A DNA stretch of 64,000 nt from Theocolax elegans (taxonomy: Eukaryota; Arthropoda; Insecta; Hymenoptera; Cerocephalidae): the NCBI GenBank assembly GCA_026168455.1, contig CM047425.1, positions 40,878,711-40,942,710 on the forward strand. Direction: 5' to 3'. The notes below the pieces were generated by a model. That model saw only the letters and a list, made by a program, of their open reading frames with translations. It did not search any database and had not been told where the DNA came from. A program made the position numbers and the translations under genes. Positions 58,173 to 64,000 of the stretch are shown piece by piece (position 1 is the first letter of the stretch; every line of letters begins with the position of its first letter).

Positions 58173-58654
58173 GAAAAATAAGAAAAACTTTCGAATAAAT
58201 CGTGATATTTTTGGATAAAAATGGCATTCTTATTTCATACGAAAGGTGAGCGATATTGATCGAGTAGTATCGAAAATACGGCGGTATACGTAGACACAAA
58301 CACACATCCATACAGACATTTTCTAAAAACCCGTGATTTCATTTCCTGATATGTTAGAACATACATGTAATATGTTTTTAGCGAGTCGAAAAATTGAATT
58401 ATCACAAAGCTTCCTCTATGAGGAAGCAATAGAACTACATAAAATTAATTTCCTCAAATTCAAGGTTTATATATTTGAAAACTTCTTAATGCGCCGTAAT
58501 AAAAAGGAAAAAGAGAATTCTTTCAAATTTGATCTTGAATATCTATGTAGAATATTGAAATAATACAGAATTTTTATGCTTCTTCTCCTGTCCCGCATTG
58601 TTATATTCTTTTCAGCGAAAAATTTTAATTTTATCGATTTTTGATTCAATTTAT
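58173..58654. other. Degraded right end of the Maverick remnant
   Basis: MAFLFHTKGERY at 58222, followed by stops, occupies the place where the major capsid gene is expected. The match is too weak to call. The ORF at 58333-58563 is Lys-rich and unrecognised. Confidence 0.25.
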
Positions 58655-58925
58655 TTATTTATTTATTTATTTATTCATCCAGAGTAACATATACATTACA
58701 TAATTTTATACAATGAACTGTACGCAATTATCCAGCAGAGAAAAAATGTTTTTCTATACGCTGATCCGGACTTAAAACTAAAGTAACTAAAACTAAGTTA
58801 GAGTTGATCAATGAGACAATCAAAAGCCAACTCTTCACTATAAACTAACTTAACCTAAATTATGAAAAAAATAACTATTTATAGAATTTAAATTTAAATT
58901 TTACAACTGTATATATTTAATACAA
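58655..58925 (-). mobile_element. 3' fragment of a CR1-group element
   Basis: Minus-oriented: the (AAAT)n tail appears as tttatttatttattt at 58649-58675. It is followed by 3' UTR sequence related to those at 27395 and 28110 (ctt-aaaactaa block and hairpin). No coding part; heavily 5'-truncated. Confidence 0.6.
58733..58762 (-). other. 3'-end stem-loop of the CR1-group fragment
   Basis: CAGC/GCTG and AGAGAAAAA/TTTTTCT arms, in the position of the hairpins at 27434 and 28163. The stem sequence has changed in both arms. Confidence 0.5.
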
Positions 58926-58934
58926 TAACGTATA

Positions 58935-60348
58935 TATACAACTGTATTTTGTGTTCTATGTGGAAGTGTATTTCACAAAAGTGACTTTAATAAAAAAAAT
59001 AATGTTAAATATGTGACAAGTGTTATGGTTATTTGTGATGAGCATAAGGAACTGGATCTTGACTCAATAACAAGTGATGATCCTAGTGTAATATTGTACT
59101 CTTTAAAAAGTGAACTTCAAAAAAAACGACACAATAATTGAGGTACAATAAAAGGTGAATATGAAACATTAAACAATAAATATGAAGGAATTATAACCGA
59201 AAATAGAAAGTCCGTGAGTGATACTGATTTTGATGATGAATTATAAGTGCAATCTTTAAAAACAGAAAATACACTATTGAAGGAACTCAATATAGCTTTG
59301 AATAATAAAAATAAATTATTAGAAGAAATGCTGGCAAAGGAAAAGGAGACTCCGAAGGCGTACAAGAAAACATATGCTTAAGCCACATCAACGTTTCATG
59401 TGAATAGTAATATAATACCGCAACCTAAAAGAATTCCTAAAATCGTGATCAAAAGGAAAAACAAGGAAGTCAAATCTAATATGGAAGATAAGATACTACA
59501 TTATCTAACCAAAGATAAGTCAATCCAAACTAAAAATATAAATTTAAGGAACAAAGATTAGATTACTATTAACTGTATGAACGCTGAAAGTGCTAAAACT
59601 GCAGAAAAATTACTAGATGCAAAATTATTTAAACATTATAAAATTGAAAAGAACAACTAAAAAAACCGATAATAAAGATAATTGGAATCGAAAACCTATT
59701 TCAAATGGACCATACTGAGCTTGAAAATATATCAATAACATAAATTTTTTTAAAATTGAAACGAAAAGAAAGATAATTCACGCCTCGCAAAATAAATTTA
59801 ATGGAAAAACTTCAGTAATTATGGAAGTTTTAGCAGAGATTCATAAACATATTAAAGAGAATAAAGATAGATTATTTATTGGTTTCCAGAACTGTTAGGT
59901 ATTTGATGTCTTGAATGTAATACCGTGTTATAACTGTGGAAGATTTGGGCATAATGGCAATAAGTGCAGAAATGAAAAAATTTGTTTAAAATACGGAGGA
60001 TCACATGTCACTAGACTCTGTGACATAGCGAACCATGTATGTTGTGCAAACTGCAAGTTTGCAAACGACAAGTATGGTACGAAATATAACACCAATCATG
60101 TAGTAACGGATAGTAACAACTGTGAAGTATTGAAAACGAAAATAAAGAAAACTATCAATTCAACGGACTACGTAATTAAACCCAGCTTACCGCGTTACCT
60201 CGGTAAAGTAGATTTCATTAAAAACAATCATCAACAAGTGGTAACTACTCTCACCAAGACGAGACTGCAGAGAAGTACTGATACAATATCAACGGCATCT
60301 CGATTAAATAGTTTAGCTGATTCACCGAAATATGGAAAATCATTTTAG
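58935..60348 (+). pseudogene. ORF1 of element 3
   Basis: Opens in the N-terminal Cys/His cluster (CVLCGSVFHKSDFNKK), so the first ~25 residues are lost. A coiled-coil region with stops follows (59050-59380). After several frame changes it continues to the open C-terminal segment from 59911. There CYNCGRFGHNGNKC is a complete zinc knuckle. The second (CLKYGGSHVTRLC) has a Tyr in place of a Cys. CCANC and LPRYLGKVDF follow. RNA-binding partner of ORF2; not functional as it stands. Confidence 0.8.
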
Positions 60349-63179
60349 TAGTATATCTTTAATAACTTCAATATAAACGAAAAAATTGTACATAGCATAC
60401 AAGCTTTTAATGGGAAATTAAAATTGAATGATAATTTAGTTTTGAGTGTGAATATTAGAAGCATAAATGCCAATCTAGCCAATTTAGAAAGCCTAATTGA
60501 AAGCTTGAATGTGAAACCTTTGATCATTGTATGCTCAGAAACATGGAATATTGAAAAACCTCAGCTTTACAATATACCTGGATATAAAATTTATTACAAT
60601 AATAGCAAATTAAATAAAAATGATGGAGTCATTATGTATATCAAAAACGATGTACCTGAGACAACAGAGACATTGGTAAGTGGAAGGCTGAGTATTTTAA
60701 ACTCTAAAATAATATTGAATAATGCCACTCTGGTAATATCTGCGCTGTACAAATCACATGATATGACTAAAACAGAATTCATACATAATATGAATAGTTT
60801 TCTTAATACACATAAGTCATATAAACATCACTTAATAATAGGTGATTTTAATATTGACTTTGCAAATAATAACATAGTTATCCAAGAATTACTAAACAAT
60901 TTACTAGAGAAAGCATATGTACCAAGTTTTACTGTCGTAACTAGACCTTTCGATAATAACCCTGTAGAAGGGACATGCATTGACAACATTTTTATAAAAA
61001 ATAATACTATAAAATTTAACGCATATACATTAGCAAATACTTTCACGGACCACTATCCGTTGTTTGTGACATTTAATGAAATATTAACGTATAAAAAAAA
61101 CACATCTAATTTACATAAAATTGATTATAACAAGCTTGTGAATATAACAAAGAACCTGGACTGGAGAAATGTTGTAAATGTAAGGGACCTAAATAATGCA
61201 GTAGACATCCTAATTAAGAAGTTAAGTACGTGCATCGAAATGTCTAGTAAAGTGATAACTAATAATCGTGGTAATAAGTTGAAGCCTAGGAATAACTGGG
61301 TAACGAAAGCAATTTTAATGTCATGTAATAAAAAAGAAAAATTGTACAAGGCATGGAGAAATGATCCGAAAAGTCAGGCGAAAAAAGTTAAATATAAGAA
61401 CTACAACAAAATATTATGGAAAGTGATCAAGGAGGCTAAGATTAAATATGACAAAAATAGGTTTATGATGAATAGTAGTAACCCCAGAAAACTTTGGAAG
61501 TTGATAAATTCTAAACTTGGTAAAAACGAAAGAAAAAACAATGTATCAGAATATATACTGGATGAAGAGAATAAAAAGATAGAAATTCCAGAACATACAA
61601 CTAATTGTTTTCATGATTTCTTCTATCAAAATGGACCGATAATATTAAAATTCCGCAAGAAAGTAATACTTCAAAATTAAAATTTATCAACAAAACAATA
61701 TTTTTGCGCCCTACATCACCTGCAGAAATACAAGAAATCATAATAAACATGAAGTATAAAACTGGCGGAGTTGACAATATTATTGTCAAACATTGAAAGC
61801 AGTATCAATTCACATACTTGAACCTCTAAGTTATATTTTTAACCTATGTATCGAAAAAGTAACCTGACCTGCAGCTTTGAAAAAAAGCTGAAGTAATTCC
61901 AATATACAAGGCTGGAAACAAATACAAACCTACTAATTACAGACCAATCTCACTGATCTCCAACATAGCAAAAATACTAGAGAAAATTATTCACCAGAGA
62001 TTATATTATTTCATACAAAAAAAATAACATATTAGCGGAAAACCAGTTTGGTTTCATGAAGAATAAAGGAAATAAAGATGCAGTACATCAACTGACCAGT
62101 AAAATTTATATCAATTTGGATTAAAGTAAACTTACAATTGCTACGTTCCTTGATTTGGCTAAGGCTTTTGATACAGTTAATCATAGTATTTTTTTAAACA
62201 AATTGTACTCGTACAGGATAAGAGGTTGCGCATATAAACTACTAAAAAGCTATCTAACAAATCGTAATCAATTGATGAAAATAAATAATATTAAGAGTGA
62301 CGAAAGTGCAATTACTACTGGTGTACCTCAAGGGACAATATTGGGTCCTTTGCTTTTTCTGTTATACATTTATGATCTATTAGAAACTCTACCTAAAGAC
62401 ATGATATTCTCTTATGCTGATGAAACCGTAATCATACTGGAAGGTAAAACTTGGAAAGAAGCTGAAGAGGATATGAACAAACAATTTAAAACAGTCGATA
62501 TCTGGTTGGCAAGTAACAAATTATCTTTAAACATTAGTAAAACGGAATACATCACGTTTGATAATTACAAGGATAGTGTTACTAATAAATGAGTATTTAC
62601 ATAGATAATAAAGAAACAAAAAAAGTTGAATATTATAAATATCTCGGCTTAGTTTTAGATTTTAACATGAAATGGGACAAACACTTCGAACTTATAATCA
62701 ATAAAACTAAATACTTATTATATATTTTTACTAGGTTTACAAGTTTCATGGACACGAATAATCTCTTAACTTTGTACTACGCCCTTTTTCATAGCATAGC
62801 AACATATGGCATACTGGCATGGGGAGGTGCTTACAAAAATAGTTTAAATTTAATAAAGCAAACTCAAGCAAGAATACTCAAAATAATTAATAAAAATATA
62901 TTTCTAACTTACAACTACCCATTAACTACTGAACAATCATTTTGCCTTGAAGCTGTTTTCTATCACTACTCAAATATGAGTATTATTTATACAGAAATAA
63001 GTACTAAAACTAGGAATAAAAACATTCCAATTTCTAAATTTACAAAAACAATTGGCAACAAAAATAACTACGTAACAGCTGTCAGAATTTTTAATCAACT
63101 ACCTAACGAATTAAAAGTAATAAAGAATAGAATTAGTCTAAAAAATAAATTGAAGCACTGGATAAAAACAAATATGTAG
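60331..63179 (+). pseudogene. ORF2 of element 3: endonuclease and reverse transcriptase
   Basis: Endonuclease is open (60424-61680): LSVNIRSINANLANLE, VCSETWNIE, IIGDFNIDF, GTCIDNIFI and TDHYPLFV. After breaks near 61680-61870 and 62028 the RT reads NYRPISLISNIAKILEKIIH, FLDLAKAFDTVNHSI and GVPQGTILGPLLFLLY. The catalytic box is SYADETVII (62413), with Glu replacing the second Asp of YADD, which should abolish polymerisation. The thumb/connection (YLGLVLDFNMKWD, WGGAYKN) is open to 63179 in a new frame. Confidence 0.85.
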
Positions 63180-63187
63180 GCACAACT

Positions 63188-64000
63188 ATGAATAATGTTA
63201 AAATAATTGATTGCCAACAAATAAAACATCTATTACAAGAGAAAAATTTAATAGCTATACATAATACAATACGTAAATTAAATAATAAAATTATCAAGGA
63301 GGCATATCCTACATTGGAGGTCCATGAGGATGTTAATGCCTTACTTGATAAAATAATAATGCATATTAGAACTCTTACATACGCAAAGGGAAATTGTATA
63401 CTTCATTATAAACGATCGCATCGACGTATATCGGAATATAACTGGAAAAAAATAAAAACTTACCGACAAAAATCAATCTGATAATTACTCATTTTGCAAA
63501 TGTATTAATAAATCAAAGCGAAATGGAAAATCATAGTACACCTGGTATATTTGTAGGAAAAATAATGCGCGACTAAAAGGGCTCAAACACACATATTTTG
63601 TAAAAGGGAATAGTAATACACTGGAACATAAGAGTGAACCTGTAAAAAACAAATATGCACCGATTGAGACTGTTTTCTCTAGGATTGATAAGATGGCTGA
63701 AAAGAATAATATTAAAGCAATGAATAGTAAAATAGTGGAAAATCCAAGAAGCGCAATAATGCAATCAAACAGTTATCGTATGACATATGGAGATCTCAAT
63801 TATCTTGGATCGAATAGGGCAATATTTTATTTTTATAGAGGTATTCGTGGCACTCAAACTTTTACTAATTCCATGTATCCGTTAAAGCAACAACCCAAAC
63901 ATAAGGACCTAGTAGTCATAGATGATATTGTCTTCACATCCTCGTGTAAATGTGATTCATCAAACCAGCATAAAGAAATGTTCCCACACTATAGAGTCAC
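63188..64000 (+). pseudogene. Third ORF of CR1-group element 3
   Basis: Starts ATG at 63188, eight bases after the RT stop. The first 97 residues (to 63481) include PTLEV and RSHRRISEY, shared with element 2. Stops and frame changes follow. Then from about 63650 the reading frame continues with PIETVFSRIDKMAEKN, RMTYGDLNYLGSNRAIFYF, RGIRGTQTFTNSMYPLKQQP, KDLVVIDDIVFTS and CKCDSSNQHKEMFPH, up to the window edge. Most of these residues are identical in element 2. Function unknown; a metal-binding Cys/His end is possible. Confidence 0.6.

Larger units (their letters stand above)
58926..64000 (+). mobile_element. CR1-group non-LTR element 3, runs off the window
   Basis: Plus-strand copy with ORF1, endonuclease, RT and third ORF in the same order as element 2. 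The 5' end lacks the first codons of ORF1. Boundaries are approximate; the 3' end lies beyond the window. Protein-level divergence from elements 1 and 2 is clear, so it is a different lineage of the same clade. Confidence 0.8.

Overview
The window is AT-rich, gene-poor eukaryotic DNA built almost entirely from nested mobile elements. The mix of Gypsy LTRs, R1-like and CR1-group non-LTR elements, a Maverick/Polinton, TTAA-target DNA transposons and a tRNA-derived SINE points to an arthropod. An insect, perhaps an ant or other hymenopteran, is my best guess, but this is inference. I see no intact host gene. The only host-derived coding sequence is a decayed KRR1 copy present as a tandem pair.

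Layout. 1-4702 is a giant palindrome with a 1-kb LTR in one arm. 5280-7464 is a second long palindrome. 9500-13222 is a 1.86-kb direct tandem duplication carrying the KRR1 pseudogene (minus strand) and a small inverted-repeat element. 13521-17134 holds two copies of an R1-clade reverse transcriptase tail around another inverted repeat. 17250-20236 is a dispersed non-coding repeat family. 20250-21604 is an inverted and tandem insertion carrying hammerhead ribozymes. 21942-26335 is the 5' part of a Gypsy element (LTR, primer-binding site, broken gag) with a TTAA MITE inside gag.

27018-58172 is one decayed Maverick/Polinton, split by later insertions. PolB is cut by a 15-kb CR1-group non-LTR element (27392-42473, minus). 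That element was itself hit by a second, fuller CR1-group copy (28092-33442), a tRNA-derived SINE (38399-38610), a second hammerhead-bearing insertion (39540-40691) and an unresolved 3.2-kb insert. The Maverick integrase gene is cut by two TTAA elements lying end to end (48888-53463 and 53468-56283). Recognisable Maverick genes are PolB, packaging ATPase, two small conserved ORFs, a phospholipase A2-like ORF, integrase with chromodomain, a capsid-type protein and a basic pVI/pX-like protein. Protease and major capsid are not seen. From 58.9 kb to the end runs another CR1-group element on the plus strand.

Three things stand out. (1) There are four complete hammerhead ribozymes of type III topology in two unrelated ~511-bp repeat units. 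Each has a perfect CUGAUGA/GAAA core and loops I and II complementary over 9-12 nt, and each insertion has a 13-bp target duplication; these look like animal retrozymes. (2) A third ORF lies downstream of reverse transcriptase in two of the CR1-group copies and is conserved in protein sequence; in one copy it overlaps the RT stop as ATGA. (3) A hairpin near the 3' end of these non-LTR elements shows compensatory base changes between copies.
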